Source: Nocardia mexicana NBRC 108244
GTDB lineage: Bacteria; Actinomycetota; Actinomycetes; Mycobacteriales; Mycobacteriaceae
NCBI RefSeq assembly: GCF_001613165.1
Contig: NZ_BDBV01000022.1
Span: forward strand, 62,001 to 126,000
Reading direction: 5' to 3'
DNA length: 64,000 bases
Below the pieces are notes generated by a model. That model worked only from the letters and a program-made list of their open reading frames with translations, had not been told where the DNA came from and searched no databases. Below, piece by piece: positions 16,656-25,401 of the stretch (its first letter is position 1; each line of letters starts with the position of its first letter). The translations under genes and the position numbers were made by a program.

Positions 16656-17813
16656 ATGCGGAGAGTAGCTGTGGTCGGCGCTGGGATGACGCCGTTCGCT
16701 GAGCATTTCGCGCTCGGTATCAAGGATCTGCTGCCGATGGCGTTCGCGGAGTGCGTGGCGTCGGTGGACAAGGGGATGCGGCCGGAGGAGGTGCAGGCCG
16801 CGTGGTTCGGTGCGATGGGGACCACCGACGGGCCCCCGTCCGGGGTGCTCGCCGATGCGCTCGGGCTCCCGGATCTTTCGGTCACACATATCGAGAACTC
16901 CTGTGCCACGGGTAATGACGCGGTCCGCAATGCGCTGTTCGGCATCGCTTCCGGAGCGTTCGACGTGGCATTGGTGATCGGCGCGGACAAGCTGCGGGAG
17001 ACGGCGCAGAAGGACCTGCTCGGCGAGTGGGGGATGCTGATGCGGGACCCGGCGTGGGATTACCAGCTCGGGCTCTTCGGTCCGGCCGGGTTCGCGCTGC
17101 ACGTCAACCGCTACCTGCACGAATCGTCGGCGACCCGGGAGCATCTGGCCATGGTGGCGGTGAAGAACCATCGGCACGGCGCACGAAATCCCAAGGCGCG
17201 CCTGCGTTTCGAGATCACCCTGGAGCAGGCCCTGGAGGCGCCGATCGTGGCCGACCCGCTCGGCGTCTACGACTGTGTCCCGCAGAGCGACGGCGCCGCG
17301 GCCCTGGTGCTGGCGGCCGAGGACGTGGTCGACCGCTACACCGACCGCCCGGTGTGGGTGCGCGGCGTCGGTCTCGGCCTGGATTCGGTGATGCACCAGC
17401 ACAAGCGGGATATGACCACATTCCCCGCCACGGTCCGCGCGGCCCGCGCGGCGTTCACCATGGCGAGCCTGCGCCCCTCCGACATCGACGTCGCCGAGGT
17501 GCACGACTTCTTCACCGGCATAGAGCTGATCAGCTACGAGGACCTGGGTTTCGCCGACCGGTTCGAGGCGCACAAGCTGGTGGAGGCGGGCGTCACCACG
17601 GTCGGGGGGAGCCTGCCGGTGAACCCCAGCGGGGGACTGAAGTCCAAGGGACACCCGCCGGGGGCGACCGGCGTCGCCCAGTGCGTGGAACTGTTCGAAC
17701 AGCTGCGCGGCACGGCAGCTAATCAAGTGGACGGTGCGCGAATCGGCTTGGCGCACAACCTGGGTGGTCCGACGGCGGTGTCGGCGGTGACGATTCTGGA
17801 AGGGCCTCGCTGA
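16656..17813 (+). CDS. thiolase (lipid-transfer/SCP-x type acetyl-CoA acyltransferase)
   Basis: 385 residues. The start at 16656 is fixed by AAAGGAGG seven bases upstream; the frame stays open for about 110 more bases without family similarity. The nucleophilic cysteine is in IENSCATGNDAVRNAL near residue 85. Seen also: EVHDFFTGIELISYEDLGF near 285 and the C-terminal GGLKSKGHPPGATGVAQ with the catalytic histidine. Unlike the fusion at 9637 it keeps the thiolase residues, so it should cleave a 3-ketoacyl-CoA. It is the last gene of the rightward unit that starts with the aldehyde dehydrogenase and converges with the FadD gene, 21 bases between stops. Confidence 0.92.
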   Translation: MRRVAVVGAGMTPFAEHFALGIKDLLPMAFAECVASVDKGMRPEEVQAAWFGAMGTTDGPPSGVLADALGLPDLSVTHIENSCATGNDAVRNALFGIASGAFDVALVIGADKLRETAQKDLLGEWGMLMRDPAWDYQLGLFGPAGFALHVNRYLHESSATREHLAMVAVKNHRHGARNPKARLRFEITLEQALEAPIVADPLGVYDCVPQSDGAAALVLAAEDVVDRYTDRPVWVRGVGLGLDSVMHQHKRDMTTFPATVRAARAAFTMASLRPSDIDVAEVHDFFTGIELISYEDLGFADRFEAHKLVEAGVTTVGGSLPVNPSGGLKSKGHPPGATGVAQCVELFEQLRGTAANQVDGARIGLAHNLGGPTAVSAVTILEGPR

Positions 17814-17834
17814 GGGACTGCCGAACCGCGGCGG

Positions 17835-19259
17835 TCAGCGCAGGAGGTCCTTCATCACCTTGCCGGTGGCATTGAGAGGTAGTTCCGAGAGAAAGCGCAC
17901 CGAGCGGGGAACCTTGTACCCCGCCATACGGTTTCGGCTCCACGCGATCAGGTCTGCCTCGGTGAGCGGCTCGCGCGTCACGACAAAAGCCCTGCCCACC
18001 TCGCCCAGCCGGTCGTCGGGGACGCCGATGACGGCCGCCTGCACGACGGCCGGGTGTTCGAGGAGGAAGCCCTCGATCTCGGCGGGGTAGGCGTTGAAGC
18101 CGCCCACGATGAACATGTCCTTCTTGCGGCCGGTGATTCGCAACCGCCCCCCGGGGTCGAGGCTGCCGAGATCGCCGGTGTGCAGCCAGCCTTCGGCGTC
18201 GATTGCTTCGGCGGTGGCCCGAGGGTCGTCCAGGTAGCCCTGCATGACGCTGTAGCCGCGCACGAGCACCTCGCCGTCCCCGGCTATGCGCAATTCCACA
18301 CCGTCGCAGGGACATCCGGCGGTCGTGGCGATCTGCTCGAAGGTATCGCCGGGGCGCGAAGCGGTGACGGTGCCCGCCTCGGTGAGTCCGTAACCGGTCA
18401 TGATCGAACGGAACGGCAACTCCTCGCGGACGCGGCGGATCAGTTCGACCGGGATATCGGCGGCCCCCGTGACCGCCGCCCGCAGCGAGGAAAGATCGTG
18501 CTCGCCCCGGGCCGCCAGCAGCGAATGGTAGAGCGTGGGCGGTCCGGGAAGCATCGTGACCTGTTCGCGCGCAATGAGTTCCAGTACCGGTCCCACCTCG
18601 AAGACCGGCACCGGAAGGATCGTCGCACCGCGGATCAGGGAAGCGATCAGCCCCGCCTTGTAGCCGAAGGTGTGGAAGAACGGATTGACGATCAGATAGC
18701 GATCGCCCTCGCGCAGATCGGCCAGATCGCACCACTCGGCGTAGAGCCGCAGTGTCTGCAGGTGGTTCATCATCACGCCCTTGGGGCGCCCGGTGGTGCC
18801 CGAGGTGTAGACGATATCGGCGACATCGGCACCCGTGACCTCCGCCTCGAAAGGTGTTCCGCTGTCCAGGAAATCGGACCGCAGATCGATCACGGGAAGC
18901 CCCGCGACGGCGTACTCGGCGCCGCGGAAGCCCTGCTGCACCAGCACCGCCTTCGCGCCGGAGCGCCGGATGATGTCGCCCGACTCCTCGGCTCCGAGCC
19001 GGGTGTTCACCGGCACCAGCACCCCGCCCGCGGTGAGCAGCCCGAAGGCCGCGACGATCCACTCCGCCGAATTCGGCGCCCACACCGCGACCCGGTCGCC
19101 CCTGCCGATCCCGGCCGCGGCGAAGGCGCCGGCGGCCCGCCGCACCCGATCGGCGAGTTCGTGATAGCTCCACCGGATCTCGCCGTCGACGACCGCTTCG
19201 GCCGCGCCGAAGCGGTCCGCGGTGGACAGCACCATCTCCGGGATGGTCTGCCAGGTCAT
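17835..19259 (-). CDS. acyl-CoA synthetase (AMP-forming, FadD type)
   Basis: 474 residues, slightly short for the family. Seen: the ATP-binding P-loop YTSGTTGRPKGVMMNH near residue 160, YGLTEAG near 290, the hinge GWLHTGDLG near 370, GRKKDMFIVGGFNAYPAEIE near 395, and the C-terminal lysine in LNATGKVMKDLL. It activates a carboxylic acid to its CoA ester through the adenylate. Its ATG overlaps the stop of the TIM-barrel hydrolase (ATGA), so the two are made together and probably act on consecutive intermediates. Substrate unknown. Confidence 0.92.
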   Translation of the reverse strand: MTWQTIPEMVLSTADRFGAAEAVVDGEIRWSYHELADRVRRAAGAFAAAGIGRGDRVAVWAPNSAEWIVAAFGLLTAGGVLVPVNTRLGAEESGDIIRRSGAKAVLVQQGFRGAEYAVAGLPVIDLRSDFLDSGTPFEAEVTGADVADIVYTSGTTGRPKGVMMNHLQTLRLYAEWCDLADLREGDRYLIVNPFFHTFGYKAGLIASLIRGATILPVPVFEVGPVLELIAREQVTMLPGPPTLYHSLLAARGEHDLSSLRAAVTGAADIPVELIRRVREELPFRSIMTGYGLTEAGTVTASRPGDTFEQIATTAGCPCDGVELRIAGDGEVLVRGYSVMQGYLDDPRATAEAIDAEGWLHTGDLGSLDPGGRLRITGRKKDMFIVGGFNAYPAEIEGFLLEHPAVVQAAVIGVPDDRLGEVGRAFVVTREPLTEADLIAWSRNRMAGYKVPRSVRFLSELPLNATGKVMKDLLR

Positions 19260-20449
19260 ACCTTCAGCAGCCGCGCCAGATTGCCGCCCATGATCTTCCT
19301 CTGGTCCTCCAGCGGCATGTCCTTGATCTCGTGGATGTACCGCGCCGGTTCGGCCAGACCCTCGGGATGCGGCCAGTCCGAACCGAACAGCACGTGATCG
19401 GCACCGATCGTATTCGCCAGCTGCTGCAGGTCCTCCTCCCAGAACGGGCTGACGTAGAGGCTCTGCTTCAGCGCCTCGATCGGATCCCGGAAGCCGAACC
19501 CCTCCGGCGCCTTCTTGTACACGTCCTTCAGCTGCTGCAGCAGCGGCTCCAGCCACGAACACCCGTTCTCGATGACGGCGATCTTCAGCTCGGGGAACCG
19601 GTACAGCGCACCGTGGCACACCCACGACGCGACCGCGTCGGCGACCGGACGCCACTGGTTGACCATCTGGAAGGCATTGGTCTTGAACGGCAGCATCTCC
19701 AGACTGCTGCCGTCCCACTCGGCATCGAACCGCGAGTAACCGCTGTCGGAGGAGTGCATGGTGACCAGCACGTCGTGCTCGACCACGCGCTTCCAGAAGG
19801 GGTCGAACTCCGGCAGCGCGTAGGACCGCATGCCGCGCAGGCCGGGCACCGGCGCCGGGCGCACCATGATCGCCTTCGCCCCGTGCTCGACCGCCCAGTC
19901 CAGCTCCGCTATCGCCTTCTCCACGATCGGCAGGGTGATGACAGGGATGGTGAAGATCCGCCCGGAGTGCACGAAATTGCCGTCCTGGCCCCATGTTTCG
20001 AGCATCCACTGGTTCAGCGAGTGGATCACCGCGTGGATCAGGTCCGGGTGGTGGCGCATGCGCTCTTCGACAAGGCTGGCCAGGGTCGGGAACATCAGCG
20101 CGCGTTCCAGCTGCAGCTCGTCCATGACCTTCAGCCGCTCCACCGGATCGCGGAAGGCCGGGATGGCACCCATCGGCTTGCCGAAGATCTCCCGCTTGCT
20201 CTTGCCGTCGGGATTGCCGTTCTTGAAGTACTCCTCCATGGCGCCGGGGCGGGCCACGACATCGAAGGTGGGGTTGGGGATGTACTCGCTGATCTGGCCG
20301 AGGACCGCGATCTTGGTGCGGCCGTTGATCTCCACGTACTGGATGGCGCCCTCGTACTCCTTGGGCAGGAACCGGGTGAGGGCGTCTTTGGTCTCGTAGA
20401 GATGGTTGTCGGCGTCGAAGAGCTGGTACGGCAGCTCGAACTTGGTCAT
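19256..20449 (-). CDS. amidohydrolase-2 family (TIM-barrel) metal-dependent hydrolase or decarboxylase
   Basis: 397 residues. The N-terminal FDADNHLYE gives the first metal ligands (Asp-x-Asp/His pattern); later histidines are in LVTMHSSDSGY near 240 and an aspartate in VLFGSDWPHPEG near 345, typical of PF04909. Members hydrolyse lactone- or ring-type C-C/C-O bonds or decarboxylate. The start is backed by AAGGAGGG six bases upstream. The gene leads a two-gene unit with FadD at 17835, and a GAGAA-N5-TTCTC palindrome sits right in front. It resembles hydrolases common in actinobacterial steroid/terpenoid gene clusters. Confidence 0.85.
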   Translation of the reverse strand: MTKFELPYQLFDADNHLYETKDALTRFLPKEYEGAIQYVEINGRTKIAVLGQISEYIPNPTFDVVARPGAMEEYFKNGNPDGKSKREIFGKPMGAIPAFRDPVERLKVMDELQLERALMFPTLASLVEERMRHHPDLIHAVIHSLNQWMLETWGQDGNFVHSGRIFTIPVITLPIVEKAIAELDWAVEHGAKAIMVRPAPVPGLRGMRSYALPEFDPFWKRVVEHDVLVTMHSSDSGYSRFDAEWDGSSLEMLPFKTNAFQMVNQWRPVADAVASWVCHGALYRFPELKIAVIENGCSWLEPLLQQLKDVYKKAPEGFGFRDPIEALKQSLYVSPFWEEDLQQLANTIGADHVLFGSDWPHPEGLAEPARYIHEIKDMPLEDQRKIMGGNLARLLKV

Positions 20450-20470
20450 GGAACCCTCCTTGTCGAATAA

Positions 20471-20487
20471 TGAGAATGTTATTCTCT
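20471..20487. promoter_or_regulatory. motif A palindrome upstream of hydrolase-fadD unit
   Basis: TGAGAATGTTATTCTCT, with a perfect GAGAAT-GTT-ATTCTC core, fills the 38-base gap between two leftward genes, 22 bases from the hydrolase start. The position suggests a repressor site over a promoter. Confidence 0.5.
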
Positions 20488-22035
20488 TCAGGGATGCACC
20501 GCAATGCCGTCGGCCCGCGCGGCCGCGAGGTCGCCGCGGACCACGAACTTCTGGATCTTCCCGCTGGCGGTGCGTGGAAAGTCGTCGACGACGTGCACTT
20601 CCTCGGGCCATTTCTGTTTGGCCAGACCGGCTTCGGCGAACCGGCCGCGCACGTCGTGCAGGGTCGGGGCCGGGCTGCCGGGGCGCAGGCGCAACACCGC
20701 CGCGGTGCGTTCGCCCAGCCGCGCATCGGGCACGGCCACCGCGACCGCCTCGGTGACGCCCGGCAGGGTCAGCAGCACCTCCTCGACCTCGAGTGCGCTG
20801 ATGTTCTCGCCGCCGCGAATGATCATGTCGGACTTGCGGTCCGTGACCGTGAGGTAGCCGTCCTCGTCCATGACGCCGACATCGCCGGTGTGGTACCACC
20901 CGTCGGCGTCGAAGGCGGCGGCGGTGAGCTCCGGGTCGGTGTAGCCGACGCAGAGATCCGGTCCGCGGCTGAGGATTTCGCCGTCCGCGGCGAGGCGCAC
21001 CTCCACGCCGGGCAGCGCGGCGCCGTCGGTGAACAGCCGCTTGTGCTCGGGCGCGGTGTGGCGCGAGCCGGTGATCGACGGGTGCTCGGTGCTGCCGTAG
21101 GAGCGGTACACGACGATGCCGAGCCGGGCCAGGCGGGTGGTCACCGCCGCGGGCACCGGGGCGCCGCCGAGCCCGGCGTAGCGGAGGTAGGGGAGATGGT
21201 CGGGGGTGTAGCCGGGATGATCCAGCAGGCTCGTGACGTAGTAGGGCACGCCGCCGCCGACGGTGAGCCGCTCGCGGGTCATCAGCCCGAGCACCGTGGC
21301 CGGATCCCACGCGTCGATCAGGTTGATCGGCACCCGGTCCAGTACGGGGATCAGGAATGCGTTGACCATGCCGATGAAGTGACCCACCGGCGCCGCCGTG
21401 AGCTGGTTGCCGCGATCGGCCGGATACATCCCGGCCAGCTGCCGGGTCTCGTACCCGAGCGTGTGATGGCTGTGCACAACGCCTTTGGGGGCGCGGGTCG
21501 TGCCGGAGGTGAACGCGACCAGCGCGGGCTCGGCAGGGTCGATGCGTAGCGTCCCGCGCATCGGCTTGGGGTCGAGCAGGTCGTCGAAGTCCCGCCCGAC
21601 CACCGCGACGATCGGGATGTCCGAGCACAGATCGGCGATGTCCGGCCGGTCAGTGGACACGAAGACCCGCGGCCGCGCCGCGGGCAGGATGTGGGCGAGT
21701 TCCCGGCGGCCGTAGAAGTGCACGATCGGCACCACCGCCGCGCCGAGGAACGCCGACGCCCAGAACACCGCCGCGGCTTCCATCCAGTTGGGCAGTTGGA
21801 AGGCGACCGTATCGCCGGGACCGACACCGCGGCGGCGCAATCCGGCGGCGAGCCTCCTCGCGATCCGCTCGACCTCGCCGAACGTGCCCGACCACGGCCG
21901 CTGCGCGGAGTGGATGCGGAATTCCGTGCCCGGGGCCGCAGCCAATCCACCGGCCAGCAGATCGCCGATCGTCTCGGAGGTCCACCAGCCCTCCGCCCGA
22001 TAGCGGCGGGTCAGTTCGTGGGGGATCGTGCGCAT
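20488..22035 (-). CDS. acyl-CoA synthetase (AMP-forming, FadD/cyclohexanecarboxylate-CoA ligase type)
   Basis: 515 residues. Seen: P-loop FTSGTTRAPKGVVHSH near residue 175, YGSTEHPS near 303, hinge GWYHTGDVG near 390, RKSDMIIRGGENISALEVEE near 410, and the catalytic C-terminal lysine in TASGKIQKFVVR near 490. The N-terminus (HELTRRYRAEGWWTSETIGD) is that of medium-chain and cyclic-acid CoA ligases. I chose MRTIPHEL at 22035 because GGGAG lies just upstream; MGVRPMRT at 22050 is possible. Transcribed leftward, divergent from the crotonase at 22151. Confidence 0.9.
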   Translation of the reverse strand: MRTIPHELTRRYRAEGWWTSETIGDLLAGGLAAAPGTEFRIHSAQRPWSGTFGEVERIARRLAAGLRRRGVGPGDTVAFQLPNWMEAAAVFWASAFLGAAVVPIVHFYGRRELAHILPAARPRVFVSTDRPDIADLCSDIPIVAVVGRDFDDLLDPKPMRGTLRIDPAEPALVAFTSGTTRAPKGVVHSHHTLGYETRQLAGMYPADRGNQLTAAPVGHFIGMVNAFLIPVLDRVPINLIDAWDPATVLGLMTRERLTVGGGVPYYVTSLLDHPGYTPDHLPYLRYAGLGGAPVPAAVTTRLARLGIVVYRSYGSTEHPSITGSRHTAPEHKRLFTDGAALPGVEVRLAADGEILSRGPDLCVGYTDPELTAAAFDADGWYHTGDVGVMDEDGYLTVTDRKSDMIIRGGENISALEVEEVLLTLPGVTEAVAVAVPDARLGERTAAVLRLRPGSPAPTLHDVRGRFAEAGLAKQKWPEEVHVVDDFPRTASGKIQKFVVRGDLAAARADGIAVHP

Positions 22036-22106
22036 CGGGCGAACTCCCATCCGGTGCCGGCACCGGGCGTACCGGTCCATCGTGTCCGGCGCGACAGCTC
22101 CGTATA

Positions 22107-22135
22107 TTCTCCTGGTAAGAGAACCACATTTTCTC
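22107..22135. promoter_or_regulatory. three evenly spaced GAGAA/TTCTC half-sites
   Basis: TTCTC (22107), GAGAA (22119) and TTCTC (22131) are 12 bases apart, with seven-base spacers, in the 115-base region between the divergent FadD and crotonase genes. The last one touches the first possible ATG of the crotonase, which argues for the second ATG. Confidence 0.45.
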
Positions 22136-22150
22136 ATGGGAGAACAAGAC

Positions 22151-22867
22151 ATGGTTGAGCTCGAGCTGGACGACGGTCTGGCGGTCGTGACCATCAATCG
22201 CCCGCAGGCCCGCAATGCCATCGCGCCGGACACGATGGACCAGTTGGACAAGGCGATCGACGCCGCGTCCGAGGCGCGGGCCCTCGTGATCACGGGGGCG
22301 GGCGACCGGGCCTTCGTCTCGGGCGGTGACCTCAAGGAGCTGGCCGCGCTGCGGACCGAGGCGCAGGCGTCCGCCATGGCCGAGCGGATGCGCGGCATCT
22401 GCGACCGGCTCGCGTCGTTCCCCGGGCCGGTGATCGCCGCGCTCAACGGGCATGCGCTGGGCGGCGGGGCCGAGGTCGCGATGGCGGCGGATATCCGAAT
22501 CGCGGCCGACGACATCAGGATCGGCTTCAATCAGGTATCGCTGGCGATCATGCCCGCCTGGGGCGGTGCGGAACGGCTGGCCCGGCTGGTCGGCCAGGGG
22601 CGTGCGCTGCTGCTCGCGGGTTCCGGCGCGATTCTCGATGCCGCGGCCGCGGAGCGGGCCGGGCTGGTGGACCGGGTGCTGCCGCGCGCGGAATTCGGCG
22701 CGGGCTGGCGCGCGCTGGCCCGGTCATTGGCGACCGCGCCCGCCGGGGAGGTCAAGCGCGTGGTGGGTGGTGTATCCCCGGCCGAGGCCGTCGCCGCGTT
22801 CGCCCGGCTCTGGGTCGCCCCCGAGCATTGGGCCGCCGCAGAGCGGGTGATGAACCGCGCCAAGTGA
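22151..22867 (+). CDS. enoyl-CoA hydratase/isomerase (crotonase) family protein
   Basis: 238 residues from MVELELDD at 22151, with GGGAG eight bases upstream; an ATG at 22136 is in frame but lies at the edge of a putative operator. Seen: the oxyanion segment FVSGGDLKEL near residue 60 and GHALGGGAEVAMAADI near 100. By eye alignment the first hydratase glutamate is present (GGGAEV), but the second is Gln in GFNQVSLAIMP, the reverse of the crotonase at 1161. It may be an isomerase or a hydrolase, or work with reduced hydration activity. Divergent from FadD. Confidence 0.88.
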   Translation: MVELELDDGLAVVTINRPQARNAIAPDTMDQLDKAIDAASEARALVITGAGDRAFVSGGDLKELAALRTEAQASAMAERMRGICDRLASFPGPVIAALNGHALGGGAEVAMAADIRIAADDIRIGFNQVSLAIMPAWGGAERLARLVGQGRALLLAGSGAILDAAAAERAGLVDRVLPRAEFGAGWRALARSLATAPAGEVKRVVGGVSPAEAVAAFARLWVAPEHWAAAERVMNRAK

Positions 22868-23221
22868 TCTCGCCCGGGGAGGCGGCGCCGGGCACGACCA
22901 CCCGGCTTCCCGAGGCACGTTGCGCAACTGCCGTCCGGTGAATGAGGAGTGACACAGATCACATTTCTCGAGGTGAGGTCTGCGTCACAGCGATGGATAA
23001 CCGGGTTACCGTGTCTTCGGTAGATTCCCCCGTGGGGCGATGCGGCGCTACGGTCACCAGCCCAGACTCGCCGTCCGCTCTCGGTGCGACCGTCGGCTCC
23101 CTCGGATAAGCCGCCGCCCGATCGGCGGCGCACCGACTCCGGCCGGCCGCCGGACGGCGGGGTGCCGGCACGACGGGGCCCGGCCGTGGGACTGCCGTGA
23201 TCTTCACATTCGAGAGGCGGG
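22868..23221. other. intergenic region, 354 bases, with one regulatory palindrome
   Basis: No gene is supported here. It carries the GATAAC-CGG-GTTACC element at 22996, which belongs to the motif B family, and probably the promoter of the gene at 23222. The rest is GC-rich sequence without further structure that I can defend. Confidence 0.5.
22996..23010. promoter_or_regulatory. motif B operator (GTAAC-N3-GTTAC type)
   Basis: GATAACCGGGTTACC, about 210 bases upstream of the gene at 23222. Same half-sites and three-base spacer as the elements at 24045, 27829, 28569 and 28586. Confidence 0.5.
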
Positions 23222-23845
23222 ATGAGAACCATGGCTGTGCGATCCGTCGACCCCAGTGACCAGAACGTTCGGGACCTCTACCCGGCGGCCCGCAATCGGC
23301 CCCGCGCGCGCCGACGGCCCCGGCGGTATCGCCTGGCGGTCGTCGCACCGAGCGCCGCGGACGTCATCCGCCACGTCGGGGGCTGGCTGTTCGATCGAAC
23401 CTACGCGGGGTGGGAGGTCACGGTGCTGGTTTCCGACTGCTCCGACGCCCGCCCACTGGGCATCCTCGGCGCGACGGTGCTGGACCTGGAGAAATCCCTG
23501 GCCGCTCCGGTGCACAACGTCTGGCCGAACGCGGTGGCGGTGGACGCCCGGACCTATCTGGCCGACGTTCGAGTGCGCGCCGGTGTGCACGAATGTCTCG
23601 ATCGCGGCCTGGCGGAGGTCTCGGTGTGGGGCGACGGGTGGCTCGGTGAACTGGACGGCCGGATCGAACCCGTTCAGCACCGGGTGAGCGTCGCCGCGCG
23701 GGCGTTCAAGGCCTGCGCGCTGGACGCGGCGGGATTCCCAGCCGACCCGGTCGAGACGACGGAGGTGTTCCGGACGGCCGAATTGATGTCCGACTGCCGC
23801 CGCTCGGGCGATCTGCTGTCGGCGAGGCCGGTCGCGGGGGTCTGA
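23222..23845 (+). CDS. conserved-looking protein of unknown function
   Basis: 207 residues; not recognised. The start ATG at 23222 follows GAGAGGCGGG; a second in-frame ATG is at 23231. The N-terminus is strongly basic (ARNRPRARRRPRRYR around residues 23-37). It is followed by an alpha/beta-looking stretch, YRLAVVAPSAADVIRHVGGW and GWEVTVLVSDCSDARPLGIL, then LDLEKSLAAPVHNVW near 90. No signal peptide or membrane span is seen. It is a soluble, possibly nucleotide- or DNA-associated protein, but that is guesswork. It lies downstream of a motif B operator and upstream of the P450 at 24102, so it is a candidate member of the local TetR regulon. Confidence 0.6.
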   Translation: MRTMAVRSVDPSDQNVRDLYPAARNRPRARRRPRRYRLAVVAPSAADVIRHVGGWLFDRTYAGWEVTVLVSDCSDARPLGILGATVLDLEKSLAAPVHNVWPNAVAVDARTYLADVRVRAGVHECLDRGLAEVSVWGDGWLGELDGRIEPVQHRVSVAARAFKACALDAAGFPADPVETTEVFRTAELMSDCRRSGDLLSARPVAGV

Positions 23846-24044
23846 CCCGGCGGACGCGGTGCGGTCACCGCGGCGATCGCCGACACGGTTCGGGGTCGCC
23901 GGGTGACCGCCGCTGTCGCATGTCCGGGTGCTCCGGCGCAGCTGGTGAGCTGCCGAATGCTCCCGCTGTACTGACGGCCGGTCGTCCCCGTGCCCACTGT
24001 TGCGCGGTCGATTATGCAAGTGTGAGAATCTAATTACCATCACA

Positions 24045-24061
24045 CGGTAACTGTGTTACCG
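24045..24061. promoter_or_regulatory. motif B operator upstream of P450
   Basis: CGGTAACTGTGTTACCG is a perfect inverted repeat (7-bp arms, 3-base spacer) 41 bases before the P450 start. It is the best copy of the motif, and a repressor here would block the promoter. A TGAGAATC half of motif A lies at 24022. Confidence 0.6.
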
Positions 24062-24101
24062 TCGCTAACGGTCGGCACGCTCAATCGCAGGAGTTCTCCG
24101 C

Positions 24102-25379
24102 ATGACTGACTTCGATTCGGTGGACTACTTCACCGATCCCGCCCTCGTTCCGGATCCGCACCCGTACTTCGACCATCTGCGGTCGAAATGCCCGGTCACG
24201 CAGGAGCCGCACCACGGGGTCTACGCGGTCACCGGGTACGAGGAGGCGGCGGAGGTGCTGAAGGATCCCGGCCTGTTCTCGTCGGTGATCTCGGTGGGCG
24301 GGCCGTTTCCGCCGCTGCCGTTCGCGATCGAGGGCGACGACATCTCCGGGCTGATCGAGCAGCACCGGACCACCATGCCGATGTTCGAGCACATGGTGAC
24401 GATGGATCCGCCGCAGCACACCTACGCCCGCTCACTGCTGGCCCGGCTGCTGACGCCCGCGCGGCTGAAGGAGAACGAGGATTTCATGTGGCGGCTGGCG
24501 GACCGCCAGCTCGACGAATTCCTGGCCGACGGGCGGTGCGAGTTCCTCGCGGCCTACGCCAAGCCGTTCTCCCTGCTGGTCGTCGCCGACATGCTCGGCG
24601 TCCCCGAGGAGGACCACCAGCAGTTCCGCATCGTGCTCGGCGCCGCCCAGCCCGGCGCACGCGTCGGAGCGCTCGACGACGAGGTGCTGGTGTCGAATCC
24701 GCTGGAGTGGCTGGACGAGAAGTTCGTCTCCTACATCAGCGATCGGCGGGAGCATCCGCGCGACGACGTCCTGACATCGCTGGCGCTGGCGAAGTATCCG
24801 GACGGATCCACCCCGGAGGTCATCGATGTGGTGCGGTCGGCGACGTTCCTCTTCGCCGCGGGGCAGGAGACGACGGCCAAGCTGCTGAGCGCGTCCCTGC
24901 GCATCCTGGGCGATCACCCCGAGGTGCAGCGGCAGTTGCGCGAGGACCGCAGCCGGATTCCGGCGTTCATCGAGGAGACGCTGCGGATGGACGCTCCGGT
25001 CAAGAGCGGGTTCCGGCTGGCGACCCGGGCGACGACGGTCGGCGACGTCGATATTCCGGTGGGCTCGACGGTGATGTTCTGCCCCGGCGCGGCCAACCGC
25101 GATCCGCGCCGCTTCGCGGAACCGCACGAATTTCGCTTGGACCGCAAGAACTTCCGCGAGCACATGGCGTTCGGGCGCGGGGTGCACACCTGCCCCGGCA
25201 GCCCGCTCGCGCGAGCCGAGGGGCGCATCTCGATCGAACGGATCCTGGACCGGATGCTCGATATCACCGTCGACGAGGAGCGCCACGGCCCGGCCGGGGA
25301 GCGCCGCTACGACTACGAACCCACCTACATCCTGCGCGGGCTGTCCAACCTGCACATCAACTTCACCCCCAATCCCTGA
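24102..25379 (+). CDS. cytochrome P450
   Basis: 425 residues. Seen: I-helix FAAGQETTAKLL near residue 250, ExxR in EETLRMDAP near 292, and the haem loop FGRGVHTCPGSPLAR near 360 with the cysteine ligand. The N-terminus (FDSVDYFTDPALVPDPHPYF) and overall order closely follow the P450 at 4518, so they belong to the same or neighbouring CYP families. No ferredoxin gene is attached; the ones at 5807 or 11362 could serve. The mycofactocin SDR starts 22 bases downstream, so the hydroxylated product is probably oxidised to a ketone by it. Confidence 0.93.
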   Translation: MTDFDSVDYFTDPALVPDPHPYFDHLRSKCPVTQEPHHGVYAVTGYEEAAEVLKDPGLFSSVISVGGPFPPLPFAIEGDDISGLIEQHRTTMPMFEHMVTMDPPQHTYARSLLARLLTPARLKENEDFMWRLADRQLDEFLADGRCEFLAAYAKPFSLLVVADMLGVPEEDHQQFRIVLGAAQPGARVGALDDEVLVSNPLEWLDEKFVSYISDRREHPRDDVLTSLALAKYPDGSTPEVIDVVRSATFLFAAGQETTAKLLSASLRILGDHPEVQRQLREDRSRIPAFIEETLRMDAPVKSGFRLATRATTVGDVDIPVGSTVMFCPGAANRDPRRFAEPHEFRLDRKNFREHMAFGRGVHTCPGSPLARAEGRISIERILDRMLDITVDEERHGPAGERRYDYEPTYILRGLSNLHINFTPNP

Positions 25380-25401
25380 GTGCTACGAATCGAGGTAACC
25401 C

